Below, piece by piece: positions 1 through 6,980 of a stretch of 61,906 bases of DNA. The stretch comes from a virus. Positions within the stretch are counted from its first letter, which is position 1, and every line of letters starts with the position of its first letter. The stretch covers positions 1-61,906 of IMG/VR virus record IMGVR_UViG_3300033994_001593; one strand, written 5' to 3'. Under the pieces are notes generated by a model that did no database searches, had not been told where the DNA came from, and saw only the letters and a program-made list of their open reading frames with translations. A program made the position numbers and the translations under genes.

Positions 1-95
1 CAGGAGCGGGCCATATAGACATACGGGGGTCTGGTGGGGGGTGACGGGGTGTGTGTGTTGTCGTAACTCGTTTGCCCGTCTGGGTTTCCGTCGTG

Positions 96-113
96 TCTGT
101 TGGAACCAACAGA
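96..113. repeat. 18-bp inverted repeat
   Basis: Arms TCTGTTGG and CCAACAGA (8 bp each) flank a central AA. It lies in the gene-free left end and could be a protein-binding site. No T-tract follows, so it is unlikely to be a terminator. The rest of 1-183 shows no gene I can support. Confidence 0.5.
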
Positions 114-183
114 CCAACAAGCACGGCAATCGCTAGGGTATGGGGTGCCGACCGCCACGGCGACAAGCGCGGCCGCCACCTTC

Positions 184-230
184 GAGTCAACTAAGTTGAG
201 AGAGTCAACTAAGTGGATCGGCTCAACTTA
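184..230. repeat. Iteron-like cluster of AGTCAACTAAGT repeats
   Basis: GAGTCAACTAAGT occurs at 184-196 and again at 202-214, and CTCAACTTA at 222-230 is the inverse of TAAGTTGAG at 192-200. Two direct copies plus one inverted copy within 47 bases, in a gene-free AT-richer patch, look like binding sites for a regulator or a replication initiator. Function is inferred only from the arrangement. Confidence 0.5.
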
Positions 231-251
231 TTTGATTGCCACGGCCAGCGC

Positions 252-290
252 AAAAAGAAAGCCGCGGCGCCGTTGCCAGCGCCGCGGCTT
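252..290 (-). terminator. Strong rho-independent terminator (leftward)
   Basis: Read on the minus strand, a perfect 12-bp stem (279-290 with 259-270, AAGCCGCGGCGC and its complement) with an 8-base loop is followed by TCTTTTT (252-258). It sits 17 bases beyond the stop codon of the leftward gene at 308-1171 and ends that transcript. Confidence 0.9.
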
Positions 291-307
291 GCGAGTGTCA
301 CCCGCGC

Positions 308-1171
308 CTAGTGTGCAGGGTAGACAACGTCGATATGAGCCAGGGCGCACGCCGTGCAGGAGCCACACTTCGCCCGCTGGCGCCACGCTTCAACGTCCGC
401 GGCCGACCGCCCCGCTTTCCCGGCTTTCGTGCGGGAGATGAAAGACACGCGAACCGCGGGGCATACGATCGTCTTTCGCCCGGTACGCTTCGCCCACGCG
501 GCCGCTGCCGCTGCCGCCGCTTCAAGAATGCGGCGGCGCTTGTGCGCCCCCTTCCCGACACGCTCGCCAGCGGTGAAAGAACACGCCCCCGCGGGGATAG
601 GATGCGCGGCGATGGTGTCGGGATTCATGTCGGGCGTCTGGATCGATTCGCGAACGACTACAAGCCCGTTCAACTGCTCACGATAGAAAGCCGCTTTCTC
701 TGCGCTCTCTACCGGAAGGTGGCAGGGAGTTCCGGCATTCTTCAAGAAAGAAAGCAGAGCGCGAACGCGCGGAATGAAAAGACGATCGGCCAGCGCGGCC
801 GCCGGTTTGGGCAGCGCGCCGTTGGTGGAGAATCGAAACCACGGGCGCGGCGGTCGGCCGTGCATTTTCTCGCGCTCTAGTTCGTGCAGCGCTTTCGCGA
901 CGATGGCAGAAGCGGGCGCGGCTTCGTGCCGATCTAGTTTGTCTTTCAACTGCACGCGATCATGTCGGTTTTCGACCACGATCGCATAGCAGATACCATC
1001 GCGATCGGCACCGGCCGGGAAGTGTGCAGGATGGTGTCGGCAGCCTAGGTCACAGTTCGCGCCGCCGCTGCGCCCCATGTTCAAGCTGGCGGCGCCGGGA
1101 ACTCCCTTGGAAAAACTCCCAAGTACTGGCGCCCCGAACTGCTCGAGCGGCTGGAATGTTTCGGTCTGCAT
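308..1171 (-). CDS. Cys-rich phage protein, GP88-like
   Basis: Product of 287 residues. Cys40, Cys44 and Cys61 (CDLGC and ICYA) near the N-terminus, and a late CPA plus a C-terminal CGSCTAC cluster, resemble the layout of small phage proteins of the GP88/DUF7227 type: an early C..C..CYA block, a central block and a final Cys cluster, possibly metal-binding. Function of that family is unsettled. The frame stays open to 1558, but GGGAGAG lies about 8 bases before the ATG at 1171; an ATG at 1177 is too close to it. The gene is monocistronic and ends at a strong terminator. The family call is by pattern only; the reading frame itself is secure. Confidence 0.7.
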   Translation of the reverse strand: MQTETFQPLEQFGAPVLGSFSKGVPGAASLNMGRSGGANCDLGCRHHPAHFPAGADRDGICYAIVVENRHDRVQLKDKLDRHEAAPASAIVAKALHELEREKMHGRPPRPWFRFSTNGALPKPAAALADRLFIPRVRALLSFLKNAGTPCHLPVESAEKAAFYREQLNGLVVVRESIQTPDMNPDTIAAHPIPAGACSFTAGERVGKGAHKRRRILEAAAAAAAAWAKRTGRKTIVCPAVRVSFISRTKAGKAGRSAADVEAWRQRAKCGSCTACALAHIDVVYPAH

Positions 1172-1226
1172 TGTCATCTCTCCCGATAGGTATGTCGGCC
1201 GGTCACAGTTGCCGATCGACAACAGA

Positions 1227-1255
1227 AGTATATTCGATATCGGCCAACGCAACAG
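1227..1255 (-). promoter_or_regulatory. Putative promoter and operator for the 308-1171 gene
   Basis: On the minus strand a -10 box TATACT (1227-1232) stands 17 bases from a weak -35 CTGTTG (1250-1255). The spacer holds GCCGATATCGAAT (1232-1244), found identically at 59955-59967 in another intergenic region, so this looks like an operator within the promoter. Confidence 0.5.
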
Positions 1256-1345
1256 CCGTACACAAGGGAAAACACACTCGCACCAGGCCACCGCCAGGGC
1301 GCCGTCTCGCGCACGACGAGCCGTCATGGTCGGAGTCGGGGTCGG

Positions 1346-1378
1346 GGTCGTGATGGAGTCGTGGTCGTGATGGAGTCG
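1346..1378. repeat. 17-bp-period tandem repeat
   Basis: GGTCGTGATGGAGTCG appears at 1346-1361 and 1363-1378, preceded by related GGAGTCGGGGTCGGGGTC. It lies between two leftward genes in a gap of about 220 bases with no convincing ORF. Confidence 0.6.
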
Positions 1379-1391
1379 GGCCGCGACACAC

Positions 1392-1595
1392 TCACGCGCG
1401 CTGCACAACCTGGGCGGCGATGTCGCCGGCGGTGTTGGTGATCGTGTCGCCCGACATGAAGCGAGCGATGGCGATTGCCGCGGCAGCGCTGCTCGCCTGC
1501 TCCCCTTGCGCAACCGCAAGCGCAGCCGCCGGATACTCCCGCTCCAAGTACCAGCCAACGGCCTTGGTGAATTCAGCGTAGGTCTGCGGTTTCAC
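1392..1595 (-). CDS. Small hypothetical protein (67 aa)
   Basis: No family recognised. GTG start at 1595 chosen because GGAGAAA lies 8 bases upstream; the frame is open to 1685, but that upstream part crosses the rightward promoter region and lacks a ribosome site. The protein starts with KPQTYAEFTKAVGWYLER and is rich in alanine, probably all helical. It is the first gene of the short leftward arm, divergent from the accessory operon at 1705, and the palindrome at 1637-1650 could control both directions. Confidence 0.6.
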   Translation of the reverse strand: MKPQTYAEFTKAVGWYLEREYPAAALAVAQGEQASSAAAAIAIARFMSGDTITNTAGDIAAQVVQRA

Positions 1596-1633
1596 GGGGG
1601 TTTCTCCGGTGTTTTGGAATAAGTGAACGGACG

Positions 1634-1662
1634 TTGATCGAATATTCGATAACGGGTATAAA
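1634..1662 (+). promoter_or_regulatory. Promoter with palindromic operator for the accessory operon
   Basis: TTGATC (1634-1639), a 17-base spacer and TATAAA (1657-1662) form a good sigma-70-type promoter 43 bases before the ATG at 1705. The spacer contains the perfect 14-bp palindrome ATCGAATATTCGAT (1637-1650). A repressor bound there would block RNA polymerase; the winged-helix protein at 5189 is a candidate, by inference. Confidence 0.75.
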
Positions 1663-1704
1663 TGAGGGGGTTCCTTTGAGTCCATCCCAAACAGGAGACA
1701 TGAG

Positions 1705-2169
1705 ATGACGTTTGAAGAGTGGAAGAGCGGCCGGACGAGCGATGTGAATCACGACGCGATCTTTGAGATTGGCGAGGCGCACCTTTGCGGTGACTTCGCC
1801 GCCGCCGAAGCGGTCGAAGTGTTCATCTACGATGACGCTGCCGTGTTCAAGTTGAGGGACGGCACCTACTACAACACCGCGGACGATGGACTCTCTCTCA
1901 CGCTGGAGGCTGCGGAGTGCGCGGCGTTCGCGGGGCTGGAGCGCGAGCGGGCGCGGAGGAGTCAGCCCAAGGCAAAGACCACCGACGCCTACACGGTCGG
2001 CAAGTACACGACCGAAGGGGGCGGCGTGACCGTGACGCTGCGGTTCAACGGCCACGGGGGCGTGTTGCTTCGCCACTTCTCAGGCAACCAGGGCGCAACC
2101 AAGGCAGAAGCGTATGCCGCCACGCTCCAGAGGGTGGCCGATGTTCTGAACGGCGCCAGCGAAGAGTGA
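1705..2169 (+). CDS. Hypothetical accessory protein, MTFEEW family
   Basis: First gene of the rightward operon (154 aa), start fixed by CAGGAGACATGAG before the ATG. It begins MTFEEW and carries a DGTYYNT segment around residue 52; the protein at 3164 begins the same way and has DGTYFTV, so the two are divergent paralogues within one operon. An acidic first half is followed by a C-terminal region (VTVTLRFNGHGGVLLRHF) that looks like beta strands. No known family recognised. Probably soluble and expressed early. Confidence 0.75.
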   Translation: MTFEEWKSGRTSDVNHDAIFEIGEAHLCGDFAAAEAVEVFIYDDAAVFKLRDGTYYNTADDGLSLTLEAAECAAFAGLERERARRSQPKAKTTDAYTVGKYTTEGGGVTVTLRFNGHGGVLLRHFSGNQGATKAEAYAATLQRVADVLNGASEE

Positions 2170-2240
2170 GATTGAGCGACCGCGGAATGGCCGCGGTCAG
2201 GATCGATACTACTAGACCTACCCAAAGGGAGAAGAAAGCA

Positions 2241-2885
2241 ATGACCACTGCAACGACAAGCGGCTGGAAGGTTCAAGAGGGATTCGGCCCGCTCACCGAT
2301 GACATCACGAAGTGCTGGGGGATGCGAAGCACAAAGCGCACGTTCACCTGCATGATCGAAGCCGAAGCGTACAGCGAGCAACTGTACGAGCGCCGCGTTC
2401 GACAGGTGATGAAGAGCGACCCCGACGATTGGCAATCCTACTGGACGCGCGTCATCCAGGTCGGGACGCCTACGCCCGAAGCGGTGATCTATTACGCGGT
2501 TTACGAGTCCGACAATGCGAAGGGATACGATGCGGATTACGAACCCTGCGAGTCGAAGGAGGAGGCCATTCGCGAGGCAACCGGCTACCTGAGTTTCGCG
2601 AGCGGCCGGAACGATGTCGTGTATGTGGTCGCCGTACCGGAGTCGATGTGCGTGACCGACAACGAGGAGTGGTCGCTCTGGGATTGCTTGGGTGAGATCG
2701 AAGCCGACCCCGCTTCGGAGTTCATCTACCTCCACCGCGGCCGCGAGCGACTGTCCGATATCCAAGACACCGACATCGTGGCCGACTTGCGGAGCCTGGC
2801 CGACGATGAAGATGACACGCTGGGGCTGCTGCTCAAGCGGGCGGCCGACGAGATTGAGCGGCTGCGTGGCACCACCAAGAAGTGA
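2241..2885 (+). CDS. Hypothetical acidic protein (214 aa)
   Basis: The frame is open from 1917, but the ATG at 2241 has AAGGGAGAAG about 8 bases upstream, as in its neighbours, so that start is used. The N-terminal half has scattered tyrosine and tryptophan (DDWQSYWTRVI), and the C-terminus is a helical acidic stretch ending ADEIERLRGTTKK. I do not recognise a family. Second gene of the accessory operon. Confidence 0.7.
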   Translation: MTTATTSGWKVQEGFGPLTDDITKCWGMRSTKRTFTCMIEAEAYSEQLYERRVRQVMKSDPDDWQSYWTRVIQVGTPTPEAVIYYAVYESDNAKGYDADYEPCESKEEAIREATGYLSFASGRNDVVYVVAVPESMCVTDNEEWSLWDCLGEIEADPASEFIYLHRGRERLSDIQDTDIVADLRSLADDEDDTLGLLLKRAADEIERLRGTTKK

Positions 2886-2904
2886 TGCTGGTGTGATCGA
2901 TAGA

Positions 2905-2926
2905 ACCAACCCGAAGGGAGACTGAC
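2905..2926 (+). repeat. Leader repeat, copy 1
   Basis: The 22-base sequence starting ACCAACCCGAAGGGAGACTG precedes the GTG at 2928 and recurs exactly at 3141-3162. It contains the Shine-Dalgarno AAGGGAG, so the repeat is a duplicated leader. Confidence 0.8.
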
Positions 2927-2927
2927 C

Positions 2928-3137
2928 GTGACTGAAAAGAAATTCCTGGTGCGCTGGGCCAATGGCGAGGCCACCACCCTAACCCTTACCCATATCCAAG
3001 AGCGATGGGATATGGACTACACCAACGACGAGGATGACGAATACGAAGAGACTCTGGGCGAGTGGCTCGACGCCGCCGATGTCGGTGACGAGTTCGTCCA
3101 CCAAGATGACCGTGAAGTTTTTATCCGAACTGAGTAG
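2928..3137 (+). CDS. Small very acidic protein (69 aa)
   Basis: GTG start, with AAGGGAG in a repeat shared with the next gene. The N-terminus KKFLVRWANGEATTLTLTHIQ looks like a small beta-rich unit; the rest is strongly acidic (DEDDEYEETLGEWLDAAD). Small acidic phage proteins of this kind are often DNA mimics or inhibitors of host enzymes, but nothing here proves that. Same operon as its neighbours. Confidence 0.7.
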   Translation: MTEKKFLVRWANGEATTLTLTHIQERWDMDYTNDEDDEYEETLGEWLDAADVGDEFVHQDDREVFIRTE

Positions 3138-3140
3138 ACC

Positions 3141-3162
3141 ACCAACCCGAAGGGAGACTGAC
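3141..3162 (+). repeat. Leader repeat, copy 2
   Basis: Exact copy of 2905-2926, placed directly before the ATG at 3164. It supplies the ribosome site. Confidence 0.8.
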
Positions 3163-3163
3163 G

Positions 3164-3643
3164 ATGACGTTTGAAGAATGGCAGAAGACGGCCCAGCGTA
3201 TTGTGAATGACTTTGATTTGAGCAATGCGTCTGAGGGTTTTGGATTGAGCAACGTGGTCGCCGTCGTGCGACACCAGCCCGGTGACATCGCGGAGCTGGC
3301 AGACGGCACCTACTTCACGGTGTTCGACCGCGACGAGGCGAGCGGCACCCTAGAGGAAGTGCAGCGCGCCCTATGGGCGGGGTGGGCTGAGTGGGAGACG
3401 CGAGTCCTGCTGGCGCCGCCGCCCATGCACGCGCGGGAGATGTATGCTCGCCTCGCGATGGCGCTGCAACGGATCGATGCCATCACCGATGGCAGCGAGT
3501 GGCTGGCACAGCGTCACATTCGCCGCGTGATGGATGCGATGGCCGACGAGTTCCTCGACCGGACGGGCGGCGACCTGGCGTTTCAGTCCAAGACCATCGA
3601 AATCCCTCGCGAGGTGTTCAACACGAAGGGGGAGGAGCGATGA
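3164..3643 (+). CDS. Hypothetical accessory protein, MTFEEW family (paralogue)
   Basis: 159 aa, start set by the leader repeat. MTFEEW at the N-terminus and DGTYFTV near residue 48 match the protein at 1705; the C-terminal half differs and is helical. Its stop overlaps the next start by four bases (ATGA), so the ASCH protein is translationally coupled to it. Function unknown. Confidence 0.75.
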   Translation: MTFEEWQKTAQRIVNDFDLSNASEGFGLSNVVAVVRHQPGDIAELADGTYFTVFDRDEASGTLEEVQRALWAGWAEWETRVLLAPPPMHAREMYARLAMALQRIDAITDGSEWLAQRHIRRVMDAMADEFLDRTGGDLAFQSKTIEIPREVFNTKGEER

Positions 3644-4008
3644 GGGCGACGATGGGCGTCAACATCAACGACGGCGAAGCCCCGTTCACCCAGATGATTC
3701 TGGACGGGGAGAAGACGGTGGAGACTCGCCGTTCGCGGTCGCTTGATAGCGTGGTCGGCAAGCGGGTGGGCCTGGTTCGCACGGGCTGCGGGCCGGCCAC
3801 GCTCGTCGGCTACGCCACGGTGGGCGAGCCGATCCGATACTCGAACACCGACGAGTTTCGCTCGGAGTACCACCGCCATCGTGTGCCGAAGGGCAGCAGC
3901 CACGACTGCGACGGCGCCGGGAAGTGGGGCTACCCGCTGCTCAACGTGGAGCGGGCCGAAGCGAGGGTCATTGAGAGTCGCGGCATCGTGCTGCGGCGGC
4001 TGCGGTAG
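3640..4008 (+). CDS. ASCH-domain protein
   Basis: 122 aa. The stretch FTQMILDGEKTVETRR at residues 16-31, followed by GKRVGLVRTG and ATLVGYATVGE, matches the opening of ASCH/PUA-like folds (a strand, ILDGEKTxExR, then a pocket). ASCH domains bind RNA or modified nucleotides; in phages the exact role is rarely known. It overlaps the previous gene by ATGA and has GGAGGAG just before the start. A role in recognising modified bases or RNA is inferred from family only. Confidence 0.75.
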   Translation: MRATMGVNINDGEAPFTQMILDGEKTVETRRSRSLDSVVGKRVGLVRTGCGPATLVGYATVGEPIRYSNTDEFRSEYHRHRVPKGSSHDCDGAGKWGYPLLNVERAEARVIESRGIVLRRLR

Positions 4009-4028
4009 TGTACGGTTGTTTGTGTGTC

Positions 4029-4037
4029 TGGTATACT
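4029..4037 (+). promoter_or_regulatory. Possible internal promoter (extended -10)
   Basis: TGGTATACT is an extended -10 element in the 79-base gap before the gene at 4088. The -35 region is weak, so activity is uncertain. Confidence 0.4.
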
Positions 4038-4087
4038 CGTTATCGATCTAGCCAATCGGGCTGGGTCACAACCCCGAAGGGAGAAGG

Positions 4088-4411
4088 ATGATGAAGAAGA
4101 GGCTCGACAAGTTGACCGCGCAGCGGCAGAAGAGGCAGAAGGAAGTGTTGACGAAGGTGGGCCATCGCGTGGCTTGGCTGGCCGCCATGCGGCTGAAGGA
4201 GCGTGGGTGGGAGGATGATGAGATCGGTGACTTGCTGGCCGATGCCATCCATGCAGCAATGACGGCGATCGTGAAAGACCTTGGCACCAAAGGGGAGGTC
4301 GATCCGGCCACCGGCTGGTGGACTGAGGGCAGCGTTCGTCGGGCTGTCAATGTGCGCGAGTACGCCGGTCACTTGGCAGACGCCTACGACGGCGAGCGGC
4401 AGACGGCCTGA
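4088..4411 (+). CDS. Hypothetical basic N-terminal protein (107 aa)
   Basis: ATG at 4088 (or 4091) follows AAGGGAGAAGG. The first 20 residues are lysine/arginine-rich (MMKKRLDKLTAQRQKRQKEV), then helices with RLKERGWEDDEIGDLLADAI. No family recognised; the basic start could contact nucleic acid. It begins the second part of the operon after a possible internal promoter. Confidence 0.7.
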   Translation: MMKKRLDKLTAQRQKRQKEVLTKVGHRVAWLAAMRLKERGWEDDEIGDLLADAIHAAMTAIVKDLGTKGEVDPATGWWTEGSVRRAVNVREYAGHLADAYDGERQTA

Positions 4412-4417
4412 CGCGAA

Positions 4418-4442
4418 CCCCCTGTCGCCCGCGGGCAGGGGG
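4418..4442 (+). other. GC-rich hairpin
   Basis: CCCCCTG (4418-4424) pairs with CAGGGGG (4436-4442), with CCCGCGGG inside the loop. An alternative pairing uses TGTCGC and GCGACA just beyond. No T-tract follows, so attenuation or transcript stabilisation is more likely than termination. Confidence 0.5.
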
Positions 4443-4492
4443 CTGCGACAGGCCGCCACGTTGGCGGCATTAACCACGAAGGGAGAAGGACG

Positions 4493-4768
4493 ATGACACC
4501 CGAAGACCTGTGCCAGCGATTCACTGGCGTTCATTACCGCGATTCAGCGTTTCGCCGCGCGGCCGACACGATGGATTGGAACAACCGCTGGCCGCTCATC
4601 GATCGCGATGGCTACCTGACAGGGGCCGTCACCGAGGGGGATGACTGCCTCAACGTCAACAACGAGGTGATGATCCTGCCGTGGGTGGCGAAGGCTGGAT
4701 GCTGGTCGATTGACTTTGAGGAAGGCACGGCCACCCCCACGCAGCCGGCAATTGCGGAGGGCGAGTGA
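4493..4768 (+). CDS. Hypothetical protein (91 aa)
   Basis: Start after GAAGGGAGAAGGACG. The sequence contains many aromatic residues (DTMDWNNRWPLIDRDG, WVAKAGCWSIDF) and reads like a small globular domain. No family recognised. Its TGA overlaps the ATG of a 24-residue membrane peptide, so the two are co-translated. Confidence 0.7.
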   Translation: MTPEDLCQRFTGVHYRDSAFRRAADTMDWNNRWPLIDRDGYLTGAVTEGDDCLNVNNEVMILPWVAKAGCWSIDFEEGTATPTQPAIAEGE

Positions 4769-4842
4769 TGACCGGACATGACTGGCTGATCGTGATGGTG
4801 ACGGGTTTGTTTTTCTTTTGGGCCGCAAGCCGCGGCGAGTGA
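4768..4842 (+). CDS. 24-residue membrane peptide
   Basis: A very short ORF in the ATGA overlap with the previous gene: MTGHDWLIVMVTGLFFFWAA and then SRGE. Residues 6-20 are one hydrophobic helix with a short charged end. Translational coupling and the sharp helix/charge pattern argue that it is real. Small phage membrane peptides often modulate host membrane proteins; the function here is unknown. Confidence 0.6.
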   Translation: MTGHDWLIVMVTGLFFFWAASRGE

Positions 4843-4866
4843 TCTTCAACACAGAAGGGATGCACG

Positions 4867-5121
4867 ATGAGAGCGAGTGACTCAATCAAGTTGGCGATGG
4901 TGAAGAAGGCGGCGAGCCGCCTGGTGGATGCGATCATGCAGGACGAGGGCGGCTTCAGCCTCGACACCCTGCACCGCATGACTGAGTTGGGCAAGGTCGC
5001 AAGCCTGCCCGATGACGAGTCGGTCGTGGCCGTGACCAAGTGGCACATGAAGTCCACGGGCGAGGAGCCGCGGTTCTGGGGCGGCGGCGTGGCTGAACAG
5101 ATCGGGATCAAGAGCGAGTGA
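4867..5121 (+). CDS. Hypothetical protein (84 aa)
   Basis: Start after AGAAGGGATGCACG. Mostly helical, with lysine-rich KLAMVKKAASRLVDAI and a later DDESVVAVTKWHMKS. No family recognised. It ends at the hairpin at 5122-5155, before the winged-helix gene. Confidence 0.7.
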   Translation: MRASDSIKLAMVKKAASRLVDAIMQDEGGFSLDTLHRMTELGKVASLPDDESVVAVTKWHMKSTGEEPRFWGGGVAEQIGIKSE

Positions 5122-5155
5122 TGCCAGGGTTCTCGCCCACCTGGGCGGGCTGGCA
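5122..5155 (+). other. Interrupted hairpin before the LexA-like gene
   Basis: TGCCAG (5122-5127) pairs with CTGGCA (5150-5155), and inner CGCCC/GGGCG pairs around ACCT. It begins right after the stop of the preceding gene and no T-tract follows. It may modulate readthrough into the regulator gene. Confidence 0.5.
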
Positions 5156-5188
5156 GGATCGATTGGTTTCTAGATGAAAGGGTTCGAC

Positions 5189-5440
5189 ATGAAGACGGTT
5201 GAGAAGACGGCGGCGAAGAAGCCGGAGCTGATTGAGACTGAGCGGAAGATGCTGGAGTTCATCGCCCAGACCATCGACCGCCACGGCTATCAACCCAGCA
5301 TGAGAGAGATCGCGAAGGAGTTGGGATACGCCAGCCCCGGCTACATCCCGAAGTTGGTCGAGTCGGTGGAGCGGAAGGGCTATGTGTCGGCACAGCGTGG
5401 CGCTCGAGCCATCGTCTTCAACTGGAGGGAGTTCGTATGA
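5189..5440 (+). CDS. LexA-type winged-helix DNA-binding protein
   Basis: 83 aa from the ATG at 5189, preferred over 5174 because AAAGGG lies 7 bases upstream of it. The segment ETERKMLEFIAQTIDRHGYQ, then PSMREIAKELGYASP and VESVERKGYV, follows the LexA N-terminal DNA-binding domain (wHTH) almost step by step. The LexA self-cleaving peptidase half is absent, so it would not respond to DNA damage by autolysis. It is a good candidate for the repressor acting on the palindrome at 1637-1650 or the CGATAT sites elsewhere; that link is inference. Confidence 0.8.
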   Translation: MKTVEKTAAKKPELIETERKMLEFIAQTIDRHGYQPSMREIAKELGYASPGYIPKLVESVERKGYVSAQRGARAIVFNWREFV

Positions 5441-5856
5441 TCCACGTTGCAGCACACAAGGACGGAGACGTTGAGGCGATTGTGCATCGACTCCATTTCC
5501 CCGGAAAGAACACCGGCTGGCTGGGGGTTGGTGAACACGACAACGTCTGGCTGGTCATCCGCGGATGGGGGTACTGGATCACGCATCTGCCGCGGCTAGC
5601 CGACGATCTCACTGATGGGCAGCGAAGAGCATCGCTCATTCGTGAGGTGCAGCAGATTGCCGATGGTGTGATGGCTACCGAAGGCTCAATGGATGAAGCG
5701 TTTCGTCATGCAGCCGATGGGCTGCGCGATGGAAGGGCGGGGTACAAGATCTTTTACATCGGCGGCCAGCCTGCCGGCGTGGACTTGGACTTGGCTAGAG
5801 AGGCGGCGAAGAACTGCGTGAGGAGACACCTGAGAACGGAGGGAGAAGAGCGATGA
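5437..5856 (+). CDS. Hypothetical protein (139 aa)
   Basis: ATGA overlap with the winged-helix gene upstream and with the recombinase gene downstream, so it belongs to a tightly coupled trio. The N-terminus has IVHRLHFPGKNTGWLGVGEH and a tryptophan-rich strand (VWLVIRGWGYWITHL); the second half is helical. No family recognised. It may be a partner of either neighbour. Confidence 0.7.
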   Translation: MIHVAAHKDGDVEAIVHRLHFPGKNTGWLGVGEHDNVWLVIRGWGYWITHLPRLADDLTDGQRRASLIREVQQIADGVMATEGSMDEAFRHAADGLRDGRAGYKIFYIGGQPAGVDLDLAREAAKNCVRRHLRTEGEER

Positions 5857-6626
5857 GCATCTGCTACGGATACGGCCGGCATTCCACGAAGAAGCAGAGC
5901 ATGACCCGTGAGGTGCAGGAGTCGAGGACTCACGACCACTGGCAGCGCGTGCTGCGGCCAGAGGGCGTGGCGTGGGGCGGGTTCATGTACGATCCCGCCA
6001 CCTCTGCGGGGAAGCCGTTCTCCGAGCGGGAGGCGGGCCGGCAGTTGTTCTTGATGGCACGGCCTGGTGATCACATCGTGGTGACCAAGTTGGATCGACT
6101 GTTCCGCAAGTTGCTCGACGGTGTCAGCACCATCGAACAACTGGAGAAGCGAGGCGTGAACGTCCACGCCCTCGACTATCCCATCGCAGCGAACGATGCT
6201 ATCGGCAGGCTGATCCGCAACCTGTTGATCAGCATGGCTGAACTGGAACGCGAGTTGGCGAAAGAGCGCACTGAAGCGGTGTACCAACACCGCTTGGAGC
6301 GTGGCCTGCCAGCGAGCAAGGGGTGTGCGGTCGGGTGGAAGGTGATGTCGCGGTCAGACGAGGGCGGCAAGGCTCATCGATACTACCGCGTGGACGAGGA
6401 CGAGAGAGCGATGGTCGAGAAGATGATTGAACTGCGGGATGCCGGTGAGTCCTACGATGACATCGCCCTCTGGACGATGCGTCAGCGTGGGGCGAAGCGG
6501 ACATTCCCGACAGGGATCATGGCGAAGTGGGCGATTGAGGCGGGCCTCGCCGGCTGGCCGAAGATCGGTGGGTATCGTTCGTTCTTTAGACTCCAGCAGA
6601 CCGGCGAGCTGCTGGCCTATTGCTAA
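5853..6626 (+). CDS. Serine recombinase (resolvase/invertase family)
   Basis: 257 aa. YGYGRHSTKKQS at residues 5-16 places the likely nucleophile at Ser11, with Arg9 in the expected YxRxS pattern. VVTKLDRLFRKLLDG (residues 76-90) is the conserved resolvase LDRLxR block, and LISMAELERELAKERT leads into the long E helix. The C-terminal part is a short helix-turn-helix-like region, not the large domain of serine integrases. It could invert or resolve a segment, or move the accessory operon. It coexists with a tyrosine integrase. AGGGAGAAGAGCG precedes the start. Confidence 0.88.
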   Translation: MSICYGYGRHSTKKQSMTREVQESRTHDHWQRVLRPEGVAWGGFMYDPATSAGKPFSEREAGRQLFLMARPGDHIVVTKLDRLFRKLLDGVSTIEQLEKRGVNVHALDYPIAANDAIGRLIRNLLISMAELERELAKERTEAVYQHRLERGLPASKGCAVGWKVMSRSDEGGKAHRYYRVDEDERAMVEKMIELRDAGESYDDIALWTMRQRGAKRTFPTGIMAKWAIEAGLAGWPKIGGYRSFFRLQQTGELLAYC

Positions 6627-6641
6627 GAAGGGGGATAAGTG

Positions 6642-6980
6642 ATGGCACGAAGGAAGAAGTACAAGCTCGACACCTGGGCGCCAGCGTTCGGGTGCTGGAA
6701 CGAAACGGAGAGCGAGGCGCCGCCGGCGGCGTCCACGTTCCTCGCAATGTGGACTGACAAGGGCAAGTTCGGAACCCTTGGTGATTGCTGCTGCTACTAC
6801 TACGATGCCGATGGCAAGAAGGTGGATCCCGACGAGAAGCCCCACGCCACCATCCGCTACTGGCAGTTGCGTGGGGATAGGTTCGTGGAGGTGCCGACTC
6901 CCGACCTCTGGTGCGAGGCGCGGTTCGTCATCCCCATTGGCAAGGCATGGGCGAAAGCCCACGGCCTCGACCACGCCTAG
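6642..6980 (+). CDS. Hypothetical protein (112 aa)
   Basis: Last gene of the rightward operon; ATG at 6642 has GAAGGGGG 8 bases upstream (a GTG at 6639 is directly before it). It contains a GDCCCYYYDADGKKV stretch and several tryptophans. No family recognised. It converges on the sigma-like gene with a 4-base overlap of stop codons and no terminator between them. Confidence 0.7.
   Translation: MARRKKYKLDTWAPAFGCWNETESEAPPAASTFLAMWTDKGKFGTLGDCCCYYYDADGKKVDPDEKPHATIRYWQLRGDRFVEVPTPDLWCEARFVIPIGKAWAKAHGLDHA

Noticed and set aside
1172-1558. N-terminal extension of the leftward Cys-rich protein
   Set aside because: It covers a promoter and a repeat region and has no ribosome site; the ATG at 1171 does.
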